Origin: Areca catechu
Lineage: Eukaryota > Streptophyta > Magnoliopsida > Arecales > Arecaceae
Assembly: GCA_021397845.1 (NCBI GenBank)
Contig: CM038053.1
Coordinates: forward strand, 81,839,157-81,903,156
Direction: 5' to 3'
Length of the DNA stretch: 64,000 nt
The notes under the pieces were generated by a model. The model made no database searches, was not told where the DNA came from, and worked only from the letters and a program-made list of their open reading frames with translations. Positions 19,612 through 30,019 of the stretch are shown here, piece by piece. The position numbers were made by a program, and so were the translations under genes. The first letter of the stretch is position 1; every line of letters begins with the position of its first letter.

Positions 19612-21151
19612 TGGTGTGGGCACCAGAATCTGACAGAGGTTCCTCAACCCTCCGTGGATGTCCAGTTAGGGTTCCATTTTTTTTCAGGTCTTGAAATAAG
19701 GCTTCAAGCCTAAAACTTGTAATTTCTTTAGTTTTGAATTGAGTCTCTTATGTCTGTACTAGTCCTGTACTTTGACCAATTGGGTCAAGTTGTATCCTGT
19801 ATTGAGTCCAGTCATGTATTGGGTCTAGTCCAAGTCTGAGTCCACCGAAGTGGTCTTTAAGTCCAGCTCAACTACTTTGGGCCGAGCCTTGAAGGTCAAC
19901 ATGTCAACCCTAGGGCGCCACTTCACCACCCCATGTGGCGCCACTTCATCATCCCATGAGGCGCCACCTCATCCAACCATGTGGGCGGCACAAGTGAGAT
20001 TTTCTTGGATGCCAAATGAGAAACATCAAATATTCTCTCCTCCTTTCCCTCCCTCCATCAAGCCACTTACTAAAAGAGTCATATGAAACCAAGGAAAGGT
20101 TGAAGACAAAGGCCTTGTTCCAAGCCTCATATCAAGCTTCTTTCCAAAGAAGGGTGAGCAACAAAGGAAAGGTTGAAGACAAAGGCCTTGCTCCAAGCCT
20201 CATATCAAGCTTCTTTCCAAAGAAGGGTGAGCAACCAAGGAAAGAGGAGACACAAGCCTTGCATCATGCCTTCTTCCCAAAATTGAAGGTCAACTTTCCA
20301 AGTCCAAGGGAGCCAAATTCCTTCTTCCAAGCCCATTATCATGCCATGCCCAATCAAAGGAGTTTGAATTTCAAATTTTTGAATATTTTTTAGTGCCTTA
20401 GCAAGAGAAGAAATGTATTTTTCATTCAAATTTGAATGGATCTAAGGTGCCTATATAAAGGACCTTACCCCCTCCCTTGTAAGGTTAATTTTGATGAATG
20501 AAAAAAAAAATTATTTCTTGAGTTCAATCTCTTGCCAGTTGCCTTCGTTCACTAGGAACGTCGATCTCCGTGAGGGAGCACCTTCGCCTTCGGGCGTCGA
20601 GAGGTGTGAGGCCTCAAACTATCGTCACTTCCGCAACTCCATCATCTAACTCCGAATCAAGCAGAACTCCACCATCTCAACAACCTTTTCTTTCATTATT
20701 CCACTACTTTCCTTCTTATTAAGACTTAACCTGTTATCTTCTTTGAATGCTCATAGGTCCTCTAGGTGACACAAGTACGGTGACGGTTGCCTTTGCCATC
20801 AAGTCTTCAGCCAGCTAGCACCTTTACAGGGTTGATGGCTCGATCATCCAGGCCCATTCGCCAAGGTGAGCGATCTCTGCATCGAGTGCTTTAGATCTTT
20901 GAGGTTTGCCCCCTGACTCCTAAGTAGATCTTGATCGGAGAGATAAGTCCTACGGGGTTTCTCAATCCCGGGGTCTCTCTTTATCATTATTTAGGGAATC
21001 TACTTGCTTGATAGCTCTTATTATTATAGAACCCTGATCATCTCTTACTAATTTTCGGGAATCCAAAGAAACCATAAAAATCTAAAAATCACAAAATCCT
21101 AAAATCACTTGCATCATCATTTCATCTTCGCATCTAGTTAGTCTCCCATCA
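19612..21151 (+). repeat. N1 3' LTR
   Basis: TGGTGTGGGCACC to CTCCCATCA, 1540 bp, a partner of 5158-6700. The TATA box is at 20452-20459 and the splice-donor-like AAG|GTGAGC at 20863-20871. The right flank is ATAGT. Confidence 0.93.
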
Positions 21152-21156
21152 ATAGT

Positions 21157-21780
21157 CTTAGTCTCCAAGTAAGGGTACAATAGTATTTACCTAGGAATTC
21201 TACTCCCACCCAAACCCTAGCTAGAAATAAGGAAACCCAGGGTAGAAAAAATTCCAACAATCTCTCCTCCCTCTCCTTGCCTTGGTCGCCAAGAGAGGTG
21301 ACTTTAAGTGGCCGACCAAGGGGAGGGTCACCATAAGCCTATGGCGCCCTAGCTCCTCTCCTGGGCCTGGACTGGCCCAATTGGCTTCTAGCTACTGTCC
21401 GGTCTTCAGGGTTTCTGATTTCTCCTCCTGAGGTCTTCAAATCTTCAGGCTGGGTTGGACTTGAGCTTCACTTCCATATCTTCAAACTGGTTGGACTTGG
21501 TCTTCACTTGTATGATGTGGTCTTGAGTCTTCAGTGTACTTGGACAGGACTCAAAAAAATAAAATTAGCTCAACATGAGCTGACTAGTACTGGACTGAAC
21601 TAGCTCAACATGAGTTGACTAATACTGAACTGAAATGATAACTTAAAAGACTCAAATGATAAACTAAAATGGACTCAGATGGGCTAAGCCCTTATTATAG
21701 ATGGACTCAAATACTACTAATTAATCCATAGAGGGTTGAGAAGCCTCTGTCTTATTCTGGTGCCTCTAATGTCCCCACCA
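21157..21780 (-). repeat. E1 5' LTR, right part
   Basis: This is the continuation of 4507-5157 after N1. On the minus strand the LTR begins TGGTGGGGACATTAGAGGC at 21780. The sequence beyond is the N2 internal region. Confidence 0.85.
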
Positions 21781-22966
21781 CCCCATTATTCCCTTGCGGT
21801 GGGGAGAACTTGACTCCGTCGAGTTAAGCTCAGCGGGGGTTTGACGAAACCGAATCCAAGCATATCAAAAGACAAACCCATGAAATAGACATAATCAAAT
21901 AAACCTAAATATATCCAAATAAACTTGGAATAAAGAGGGGCTCTGAGAACTGTGCCACTCTGAAATTTGTATAACTTTGAAAATAGTGCAGCTCTAAGAT
22001 CTGTACTTCATCATTCTTTAGAATCACTATAAGATCCATGTGCTTTGAGAAGCGTGTGCTTTGAGGAGCGTGTACTTTCGCGTTCGTGCAACAGCAGGCT
22101 CTTCTCCACGGACCGAAGGGGAACGGAGCATGGGATCTTCTAGCTGGATCTCATCGGTGATGGCACCGGATAGTAGGCAGTAGTGCAGGGAGGCTTCACC
22201 GGCGGGCTTCATCGACGACGGCACCGAGAACGTCGGTGGCAGATTCTTCACGGACTGCTGCAAGCAGGGGAGGAAGTCCAGAGGGCTCGTCGGTGTTGGG
22301 CAGGGCAGAGGACAGTGCCAGCATGGGAGGGAGATGGCCGGACGGGGGTTCTGGTGACTAGCGGCATCGTGCTGCGGCCGAGCAATGCATTCCGGCGTCA
22401 CGGATGGTGAAGCATCAAGGGTGTGGGCAGCAAGGACAATTGATGCGGATCTGCAGCACAGGGAAATGGCGGTCGTGGAAGGCGTCGAACGATGACAGGC
22501 AGTCCAGGCCGGCAGGCGATGTTGATCGACTCTTATTGGGTGTCCGATCGGTGTCGGTTGAGCTAGGTGGTGGTCGCGGGAGTCGTGGCCGTAGGGTATC
22601 CGATGCGTGGCACCGACGGTCTGGGATAGATCCAGTGGGAGGGGCGAATGGGATGTCGTGGTTGGCCGCACGATCGGCTTGGCGAGGGCGGCGGCCTGGG
22701 CCTTTGTGCGGGACTCGTCTGTTGTATGTTGGGGTTGGGTCACGGGATGGAGGTGGAAGGTTGGAGATGGGCTTCACGGTGGGAACTTCTGGATTGGCAT
22801 TGGTGGAGGTGTGCTTCACAAGCGATGGCAGCAGGGGAGAGGGCTCGGGTGCAGGGCATTGACAGGCCTCGGTGGCTGACTGAGATTTGAGAAACCTTGC
22901 ACCGAAAGATCTGGACATGAGGAACGATGGGATGCCGAGGAAAAAAAGAAAACCCTAATCCACTAG
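21781..22966 (-). other. N2 internal region, GC-rich, no recognised gene
   Basis: The region lies between the E1 LTR and the N2 primer site. The part at 22040-22930 is clearly richer in G and C than everything around it and is open in several frames on both strands. The longest is a 238-codon minus-strand frame (22027-22743) rich in Pro, Ser, His and Ala; others lie at 22415-22918 (-) and 22404-22862 (+). Overlapping frames on both strands are expected from GC-rich sequence, so I do not call a gene. No gag or pol motif is seen. Near 21790-21835 the minus strand reads CTCGACGGAGTCAAGTTC, which resembles the pre-LTR end of the other elements. Confidence 0.6.
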
Positions 22967-22978
22967 GCTCTGATACCA
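22967..22978 (-). promoter_or_regulatory. N2 primer-binding site (initiator Met tRNA)
   Basis: The minus strand reads TGGTATCAGAGC, three bases inside the LTR edge at 22982. Confidence 0.92.
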
Positions 22979-23287
22979 AGTTGATGCGGGATAGAGCAGG
23001 GGAGGATTGCTGGCGAGCGTAGAAGTCATAAGGGGATTAGGGCTTGCACTCAAGAACGAGGAACCAGGCGTCACACCCACTCCAATCCGGAGAAAACTCA
23101 AACTCAGATCAAAATAATTTTTGTTTGTATTCATAAGAAAAAATGTTTAATACAAGAGGGAGGGGGCGGTATTTATAGATTCACCCCAAGGTACATTACT
23201 TGAGGGCTAAGAAACCCTGACTTGTGGCCCAAGAAACCCTGGTGGACCAATCAACAATGGGCCTATCTTGGATTAGAGCTCTCTCTT

Positions 23288-24519
23288 TGGTGTGGACACC
23301 AGAAGCAGAAGCAGAATAAAACCCCACTCAAATAAGGTTAACCTGATTCCACTTTGGATCGAAGATCACTAGGTTAAATTTTTTGTAAAGGGCATTTACT
23401 TTCAAGAGTCTGTAATTACTTAGTTTCAATTTCATGAATCCTGTAATTATGTCCAATCGAGTCCTGTAATTATGTCCAATCGAGTCCTGTAATTATGTCC
23501 TGTCTCAATCTGGGTTCAAATAAGAACTCAATTAGAGTTCCATTAGGTTTATTTAATCAAGTCCAAGCTACTTCAAGTTGAGGTTCACCAAACCACTTGG
23601 AGCTTCCAAATCAAGACCTTGGTCCACCAAGCTAGAATTCCACATCACCATGCCAACAAAGTAGCCACCAGGGATGCCACATCATCAGCCACGTCACCTT
23701 CAAATGGGCGCCTAAAGGGGAGATCGACCAAGTATTTTAAATTCAAAGAAACCAGCCAATCTCCATGAATTTCTCCTTATCCCATGTAACAAGGCCCCAT
23801 ATCCTCCAACCTCCCTTGTAATCCTCCATAATTTGGGGAGTTTTCAAATTTCAAAGTTTTGTAAGGCTATTAAAAAGCCTTGGATGCCCCATTGTAAAAG
23901 GGATTGATTTTGGGAATGAATGAAAATTGAAGTTGAATTTTGGAAGTAGAAGTTGTCTTGTGTTTTTTTTTTCCTTATGTGAAAGTTTCCCATCCTCTTC
24001 CTCCATGCCAAAGCCATTCTTTTCCCCTAGCAAAGCATCTTCCAAGCTCACGTGAAGGCATTGGAGTCAGCCAGATCTTCTCAAATTTTTGTTCTTAGTT
24101 CATAAATTCTCCCATCCCTTCTATATTTCTTATCCTTCTTCCTTAACATTGATCTTCATTGCAGGGTCCTTTGAAGTCTTTGAGTTGTGAACCGGGTTCA
24201 CCTTGACAAAGAACCAACAAGCTGAAGCCCCAAGTCCAGGGTTCTGATCTCTGTTATCCAGGTTCTTCAGTTTTGAGCATTGGTAGTTTTAAGGTATGAA
24301 TCAAAAGAAGGTTGGAAAGCTCATCAAGGTAAGTCCACAATCATTAGCCCTATTGTCTAGATCTTCTTCCTTCTTAGTTTAGGATTGTGTCTAATCAAGT
24401 AAAAATCTCATTTCTTATAATCCTTAAGTCTTATTATGATGAGTACAATGCTAGTGTAATTAGGTTTCATTGCTCTACAAACCATATTCAAAACATTAAT
24501 CATATGCTTGCCGCATCAC
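23288..24519 (+). mobile_element. Solo LTR D2 inside the N2 LTR
   Basis: A 1232-bp plus-strand LTR, TGGTGTGGACACC to GCCGCATCA, has a perfect CTCTT duplication (23283-23287 and 24520-24524). It contains a 23-bp tandem repeat at 23439-23502 and a strong splice-donor-like AAG|GTAAGT at 24326. It is related to D1 (16229-17522). Confidence 0.93.
23439..23502 (+). repeat. 23-bp tandem repeat in solo LTR D2
   Basis: The unit TCCTGTAATTATGTCCAATC plus GAG occurs at 23439, 23462 and (partial) 23485. It lies in U3 and carries the GAGTCCTGTA motif common to LTRs in this window. Confidence 0.85.
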
Positions 24520-24776
24520 TCTTCTAGGCTTGGCAGCATGAAAGGGCCCGGGTGCATGAAGGCCAGATCTGGTTTGGGGGCCTGGTGAATCTCCTGGCTG
24601 CTAATGACCTCCTCTTGACTTGAACGACTCAACTGGACTATAAGATTGGACCCGACTAAGTGGACTCAACTGACTCATTATCTCACTTTATTACAGGACT
24701 CGATTGGCTCACTTTGACCAAAGTGACACTTGACTAAAGGACTTAATAAAATAAAATAGGCTCTCGGTCCCCATCA

Positions 24777-25425
24777 ACGCCAAGTTCTCATCTGCATGTC
24801 ACCTACCTGACCAAGGGTCAAATCTAGTTATAGTTTAGGATTTAGTCGAGTTTGTAGTCCATTAGTTGTTGTTATGAGTCATTTGCACTACATGATTCTC
24901 TGCATCAAAAATTGACCATAAGATTAATATGAGAAATGATTTTTATAAAAACATGGTTAATTCTCGAAAGGAGTCCAAGAGTTCACTAGGGAAATCTTGT
25001 GATGATTAGGCTATATACCCGTAGAGCTAGATCCAACAAAGTGATAAAAAATGTTGGACCTAGTGCCTAAGTTACCACCTGAATTAGGCATTAAGCTCAA
25101 CCTTCAATATCTCAAACTCAGTTGAGTATAGGGACCTAGCAATGATACCCAGTGAGCCCATTGAGCCTAACCCTTTTCTTTGAGAGCGAACCCAATCCCT
25201 GAGTGTCCACCATTAAATTAGCTTATGAGAGGAAAATATTGAGAATATTTTGGATGACTAAGCCACTAGTACCCGGATCAAAGGCTTCCATGTCACTTGG
25301 TTTGTTGGCAAGGTCGACCGAGATCTAAGGTTTCATGGATCACTCAAGAGGATCCGCAATGCCTCAACCCACCCACCAAAGCTAGTTGACTTTTACTCGA
25401 TAGGGTCGAGTTCCTCCCACCCGGG
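24777..25425 (+). pseudogene. X integrase remnant and chromodomain remnant
   Basis: The segment begins with the integrase remnant (FSSACHLPDQGS type, matching N4 FSSAYHPPNQGSDPVVV near 38770) and a stop. An untranslated stretch follows. A decayed IN C-terminus then shows pieces like RARSNKVIKNVGPSA, SSTFNISNSVEYR and VHHxISL. It closes with CTCGATAGGGTCGAGTTCC, the family's pre-LTR phrase, and the start of the polypurine tract CCCGGG. Many stops and frameshifts are present. Alignment to N4 39031-39460 is easy by eye over its whole length. Confidence 0.72.
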
Positions 25426-26974
25426 GGGTGGGGGCACCAGGATCAGACACAAATTACTAGGCCCTATTTGGTTTACCTAGCCATGTGTCAAATTTTGTAA
25501 TCAACTAGAATTGAGTCTTGTAATAAGTTGAGGTTAGTTGATTTGTCTCAACCCTCAACCTAGTCATTATTTTGAGTCATGTATATCAGTTATGAGTCGA
25601 ATATGAGCTCAAGTTTTGTACAAGAGAAGAGGTTACCATATTTGGAGTTCCACCAGGCCACATTCAGGAGTCAGAGGCCATTACATCAGCCCATTGGATT
25701 TTGTGTGACAACCGAGGATCCAAGATGCTTCCGGAAACCCTAATTCCTTCCAGATGCCCTCCAGATATCCAGATTCCCTTCCAGATGCTAGAGCATATTC
25801 TCAGAACAGGGCACCCATGATTCCAGAGGTCCACCTGCATCCAAGCCCAAAGAAATCAAGCCCAGGTGCCAAGCCCAAGCCCTTAAGAAGCAAGATTTCA
25901 GGAATATTCCTGCTACAAGGCTAACAAGCCACCCCAGCTTCCAGAGGCCCAAACCCATGCATCCAAGCCCCTTTGGGCCGGCTCCTTGCTGCTCCTAGAG
26001 GACCAACATGCCCCCTAGGCATCCTTGAAGTGTTGACCAAGTCCAAGAGGTGTCATTGAGTAGAATAGTCAAAGCATGAAGAAAAAAGGAAGAAAAGAGT
26101 CAATTCCCTAACCTAATGGGGATTTGTTTTTCTAACTTAGCTAGGAAGGACTTGCATTCCAATTGGAAAGAGGACTTGTAACCCAAGTGTAACCATGGTT
26201 AGTGAGGGCATGGGAACTCTATAAATACCCACCCCTCCCCCTTGTAAGCATCTCTTTCTTATGAATACAACTTGCTGAAACTTGAGTTATTGCCTTGTGC
26301 TGGTGTTTTGTTTTGGTTCTTTGGATTGTGTTTTTGTGCTTGGCAAATTCCTTGCTGCCCTAGCTTCCTTCCACACCCTAACTCACTACCATCCAAGCCT
26401 TCACACGCCCAAGAAGGAGTGCCCTAGGCCGCCAAGCAGGGAGATCTTCAACAAGCTTCAAACAGCCCAGCTTCAAACCATAACCTGATTCCTTCTAAAC
26501 CTAATTCCTTTTTTTTTCTTACTTGCTGTTTTAATTAACCCTGATGCTTGTAGGATTCCTGAGGTGCTTCCCCTCCCCTGAGGAGGCCTTCTTTGCTACC
26601 CGAACCACCCAGATCAGCCATCAGATTCAAGGGAAACAAGGCTTCTTCTTCTAGGCTCCGATCAGAGTGCGTGTGATCCCTGCTGCTACTGAATTTTAAT
26701 CTCTGACAGGTATGAACCCTTCCCTTCTCTGATTATCTGATTTAGATGAAGATAAAATATCCTAAACTGGGAGTTTCTTAACTCTCGGGCCCTGGCTATT
26801 TCATTAGTTTGCATGAGCTTGCCTGCGGTCCGATGATTCTTTGCACTGCTAGTCTTTCCACTGTTTTTAATTTATTTTGGGAATCTAGCCTACAAATAAA
26901 ATTATAAAAATTATAAAAAAACTATTTTGCTTTTTTCCATGCAAGTTTAGCAGTCTTAGAGTCATCTTGCATCA
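25426..26974 (+). repeat. N3 5' LTR
   Basis: It begins GGGTGGGGGCACCAGG (the expected first T is G here) and ends CTTGCATCA. The TATA box TATAAATA is at 26220-26227. A splice-donor-like CAG|GTATGA lies at 26707-26715, about 265 bases before the LTR end. Confidence 0.92.
26220..26227 (+). promoter_or_regulatory. N3 5' LTR TATA box
   Basis: TATAAATA is followed by CCCACCCCTCCC, and the same pair is in the 3' LTR at 30817-30824. A TTCTTATGAATAC stretch follows about 25 bases on. Confidence 0.7.
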
Positions 26975-26977
26975 GTT

Positions 26978-26989
26978 TGGTATCAGAGC
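26978..26989 (+). promoter_or_regulatory. N3 primer-binding site (initiator Met tRNA)
   Basis: TGGTATCAGAGC lies three bases after the LTR end. Confidence 0.93.
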
Positions 26990-28113
26990 GGGTTTAGGAT
27001 AGTTTTTATTTTTTTGTATTCACAAACCCTAATTCTGCATTCTGTCCACTACATTAGATGTCTATGTTTTATCTGATTTTAGCATCATAAATATTTTATT
27101 TTTCTATGAAATTTGAACTTAGTGTCCTCTATTCTATCCTAGTAATTTTAAGATTTTTAATTATTTTTACTGAAAACTTAAATCTCTAAATTTGGCATAA
27201 TAGGAACCCTAATAGAATTCTGATAATTTCAACAGCAGTCCAGAAAACCCTATGTTTGCATTACCATATGATTTTTTTTCTACATGAAATTTGGTAAGTA
27301 TCATCCAAACCGTCCATCATCTATTCTAGATTTTTTTTGATTTTTTTATCCATCGGTATCTATGTCAAACTCTGCAAAAATGGAAACCTAATTCACTGAT
27401 TTCTGCTACATTCTGCTTTTGACTCAACCTAACCTAATCAACTTCCACACACCCCAATCCCAAGCCAAACTTTGTTTGCTAACCCCAGTTAACTTAAACC
27501 TAACTTGACACATCATAAATCATTAAAAAAATATTTTATTTACTGATTGTTTTAGATTGTATCAGGGCCATCGATTGCCATAATTCTTAACCTAATCTTA
27601 GGGCAATACTCTATCTTAGATCAGGTTAGGATTTCATCACCTGTCCTGGGCCCAAAACCACCATCATCATACTAACCAAAGCCTAATTAAAATCAATTAG
27701 AACTAATTTGCCCTAGTGGGCTAGGAGACATCAATAGGTCGGGTCCGAGCTGTGTGAGCCAACTAGTGCATTTAACCTTTTAGCTATTACTGAAAGCTGG
27801 TGTCTAAGGCTGGGGTCCAGAGTCAAACGATCTAAGTGGTGTGTGGTTTTAATTAGGTCCCTGTGAAAGAAGGGGGGGCCTCCCACACTCCCACCCCCTA
27901 CCTAGCTAGTGGAAGGACTAGCTATTGGGTTAGGTGTAAGTTGAACTGACCCATCCAGTTTGTGGCTATAGATCTAGGAAACCCTAGATTATATTAGCTT
28001 TTTCTTTCTTTTGCATGCTTGGTTACATTATTTCATTTTGATTGTTTGATTTGTGCATGACCACTAGACTAGGAACCCAATATCAAAAACTTAAGCCCCA
28101 ACCTAGCTCAACC
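26990..28113 (+). other. N3 5' leader (untranslated)
   Basis: AT-rich and non-coding. The conserved part is at 27600-27960, with CTGGTGTCTAAGG at 27797-27809 and a downstream CCTACCTAGCTAGTGG near 27900. The upstream ACCTGGCCAA arm of the module is not recognisable here. Confidence 0.7.
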
Positions 28114-28818
28114 ATGGACCCTAATCTAGAAGCTTTCATGAAAACCATGATCGAATGACTTGACCGAATCGATTTATCCAGTAACCAATCCAATTCCCAA
28201 ATAAACCATAGGTTTGACCAATCCGATACTAAGCTTGACCAAATGAACCAAATAATCAACCAAGTAGGAACCCTAGGCAAGACCCATAGAGCTGAACCCC
28301 AGGAACCCATAGTCCCTAGATATGAACCTAGTAGTAACCCAATATCCCTCAGTCAACCTGAATCCTATAAGATTGACACCCATATATTTGAACCCATAAC
28401 CTTTGAACCCATAACCCTTAGTTTACCCAACCCTGTTACCCTAGACCTTAGTCAATTTTTCATTAGCCAAACCCCTCTAACCACCCCATTGGTTCACCAA
28501 GATTACTTAGAAGAAGAAATATATGAGGCTGGTCCAAGTTTGGTAGAGGAGTATGAGGATAATGAGTCTATTGAAGATTTAGAAGAAGAGATACCTATAG
28601 GTGACCTAGAGTTAGGAGTCAACCCAGAATTAGTTGACCTAGTGGAAACCCAATTAGAAGTCAATCCAGTGTTAGTTGATCCAGTAGATACCCAGGTTGA
28701 AGCCACCCTAGAGTTAGCTGACTTTAACCACACCCAACCTGTAGTGGAAGAACCCTTAAAGGAAGAAGACCATGAGGAATCCAGTCCCACATTAGAGCTT
28801 TACTTGAGGAGCCACTAG
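28114..28818 (+). CDS. N3 gag start fused to acidic segment
   Basis: The ATG at 28114 opens MDPNLEAFMKTMIE, the same start as gag of G1 (MDPNLETLMKSLND), with one stop soon after (near 28156). From 28243 the frame is open for 191 codons. It has three regions: a hydrophilic stretch continuing the gag N-terminus (DQMNQIINQVGTLGKT), a Pro-rich stretch (PRYEPSSNPISLSQPE), and a strongly acidic stretch with internal repeats (LELGVNPELVDLVETQ, LEVNPVLVDPVDTQVE). The capsid domain is missing: the chain goes straight from the helical N-terminus to the SYEP-type and acidic parts. Function is unknown. The matching acidic frames are 1884-2426 and, decayed, 38100-38300. Confidence 0.6.
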
Positions 28819-29340
28819 AAGAAAGCCCAATTAGAGAGCCCAGTCCTTTGATTTATGAGCCACAAGAGTTTATTAAGGACTTGACCTCTTTGAATTAGTA
28901 CCCTCAGGATGAAGTCACCTCTTTGACTCCACTTGATCAATTTCCTGAAATCAACAACTCTTTCTTCCATTATGAGACCCTTTAGATAGACATCAAACCC
29001 ATAAGGTAAACCTCATTAGTCTAAGATTAATTCCCGACACCCCTCTTATATCTTAGTCTATCCAATTAACCCCAAACCCTTTTCTTACTTTCCACCCAAC
29101 CAGACTAACCCCAAATTCATCTCATATTTTTTGCCTTTTCTTGAATTTTCTTATATTACTTTAACCATTCACCTACATCATGTAGAGGTTTGCATGTTAC
29201 ATTCATTTCATGCACATGTTAAGTTTGCATCTTACTTCTTGCATACCCTTTGGCATTTAGTAGGCATACATAGTAAATTCTCATGTGCATGCCATGCTAG
29301 GGTTAAACCTAGAGAGTCTATAGTATGTTAGGTTAGACCC
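28819..29340 (+). pseudogene. N3 conserved LPF segment and integrase core remnant
   Basis: After the acidic frame, broken frames lead into LPFLEFSYITLTIHLHHVEV (29131 on), then FASYFLHTLWHLVG and FSCACHARVKPRESIVC, and a stop. These correspond to LPFPEASYVSLTTRLHFIEV and YFWKTLWHLVG in N4. The remaining integrase and all RT/RNase H are absent. The shared order and stop with N1 show a common ancestor that already had this structure. Confidence 0.7.
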
Positions 29341-29610
29341 TAGAAAGTTCAATAAAATTTCTTTCGATAGAAAAGTTTAGTCTATCTAATAGGTATTAGT
29401 TGAGTCCAATAAATGCACAACCAGAATTACATGTCTGCACCTGCACTACCCTCTGCACAGCATATGCACATAAAAATTAGTCAAAAGCCGAACATAATTA
29501 ATGAACTAACTAACAACTTGGCTAATTCCTAAAAGAGAGATAAAGAATTTTGCAGGGGATTTCATAGTTTTAAAGAATTTTCTGCTTGCGCAGTTGGCCC
29601 ATCCAAGATA
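29341..29610 (+). other. N3 spacer between integrase remnant and chromodomain
   Basis: No protein is seen. An AGAGAGTC-AATAAAATTT phrase near 29330-29360 is also found in N1 at about 18990. This spacer type is shared by the family. Confidence 0.5.
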
Positions 29611-30019
29611 ATGAATATCTGTGGACCCAATGCCTATGTACGTGAGATACTACCTGATTTAAGTATTAGCTCCACCTTCATCATTTCAGATCTTATAGAG
29701 TCTAGGGAGCTAGCAGCGATACCTAGTGAGTACCTTGAGCCTATCCCTCCCTATAGAGAGAACCCACCCTAGAGTGTCCACCAACCAATTAGCCAAATAG
29801 TGAAAAAAGATCGAGAGAATCCTGGATGATCAAGCCATATGTACCCGGAAATCATGGCTATTAGAGGTATTTGGTCCGGTGGCAAGGTCGGCCAGAATTT
29901 GAGGACTCGTGGATCACTCGTGAGGATCTGCTGCACCTCAACCCAGACCTACTCGAGCACTATGAGAGCCAAGTTATCCCACACTCGACAGGGTCGAGTT
30001 CCTCCCACCCCGGGAGAAT
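29611..30019 (+). pseudogene. N3 IN C-terminus and chromodomain remnant
   Basis: Pieces in order: CGPNAYVREILPDLSISSTF, ISDLIESRELAAIPSEYLEP, ECPPTN-type, REILDDQA, then a chromodomain end with WSGGKVGQ in one frame and PEFEDSWITREDLLHLNPDL in another, finishing LEHYESQVIP and the pre-LTR phrase CTCGACAGGGTCGAGTTCC. The polypurine tract CCCCGGGAGAAT abuts the LTR. There are frameshifts and at least two stops, so it is not functional. Together with N1 it defines the family chromodomain end, LNPDLLEHYE. Confidence 0.78.

Larger units (their letters stand above)
5158..21151 (+). mobile_element. N1: non-autonomous chromovirus-type element with complete LTRs
   Basis: N1 has a 5' LTR (5158-6700) and a 3' LTR (19612-21151) of about 1540 bp each, a Met primer site and a polypurine tract. 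Its duplication ATAGT (5153-5157 and 21152-21156) is perfect. G1 sits in its internal region (9089-18710). Without G1 and its duplicated bases the element would be about 6.4 kb. Internal content is gag, an acidic frame, a short RT N-terminal remnant, a short integrase remnant and the IN C-terminus with chromodomain. Protease, RT core and RNase H are absent. Confidence 0.92.
1184..21780 (-). mobile_element. E1: non-autonomous chromovirus-type LTR element, interrupted
   Basis: This is a minus-strand element. Its 5' LTR (4507-5157 plus 21157-21780, about 1275 bp) is split by N1. Next come a Met-initiator primer site (4493-4504), a leader, a gag start, an acidic segment, an integrase remnant and the IN C-terminus with chromodomain, which ends at about 1184. 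Protease, reverse transcriptase and RNase H are missing. The 3' LTR is not in the window because T2 is fused to the chromodomain. The right end meets the N2 internal region at 21781. The LTR belongs to the same subfamily as the solo LTRs at 34711-36152 and 56150-57417. Confidence 0.8.
22982..24776 (-). repeat. N2 5' LTR, interrupted by a solo LTR
   Basis: On the minus strand it starts TGATGGGGACCGAGAGCC at 24776 and ends CCCGCATCA at 22982. Without the nested solo LTR it is only about 558 bp, much shorter than the other LTRs. A TATAAATA box (minus) lies at 23170-23177. The 3' LTR of N2 is not in the window. The right flank is X. Confidence 0.85.

Noticed and set aside
22027..22862. Host protein-coding gene in the GC-rich segment
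   Set aside because: Long frames exist on both strands at once, composition is Pro/Ser/Arg-rich as expected from GC-rich non-coding DNA, and no domain is recognisable; kept only as an observation.
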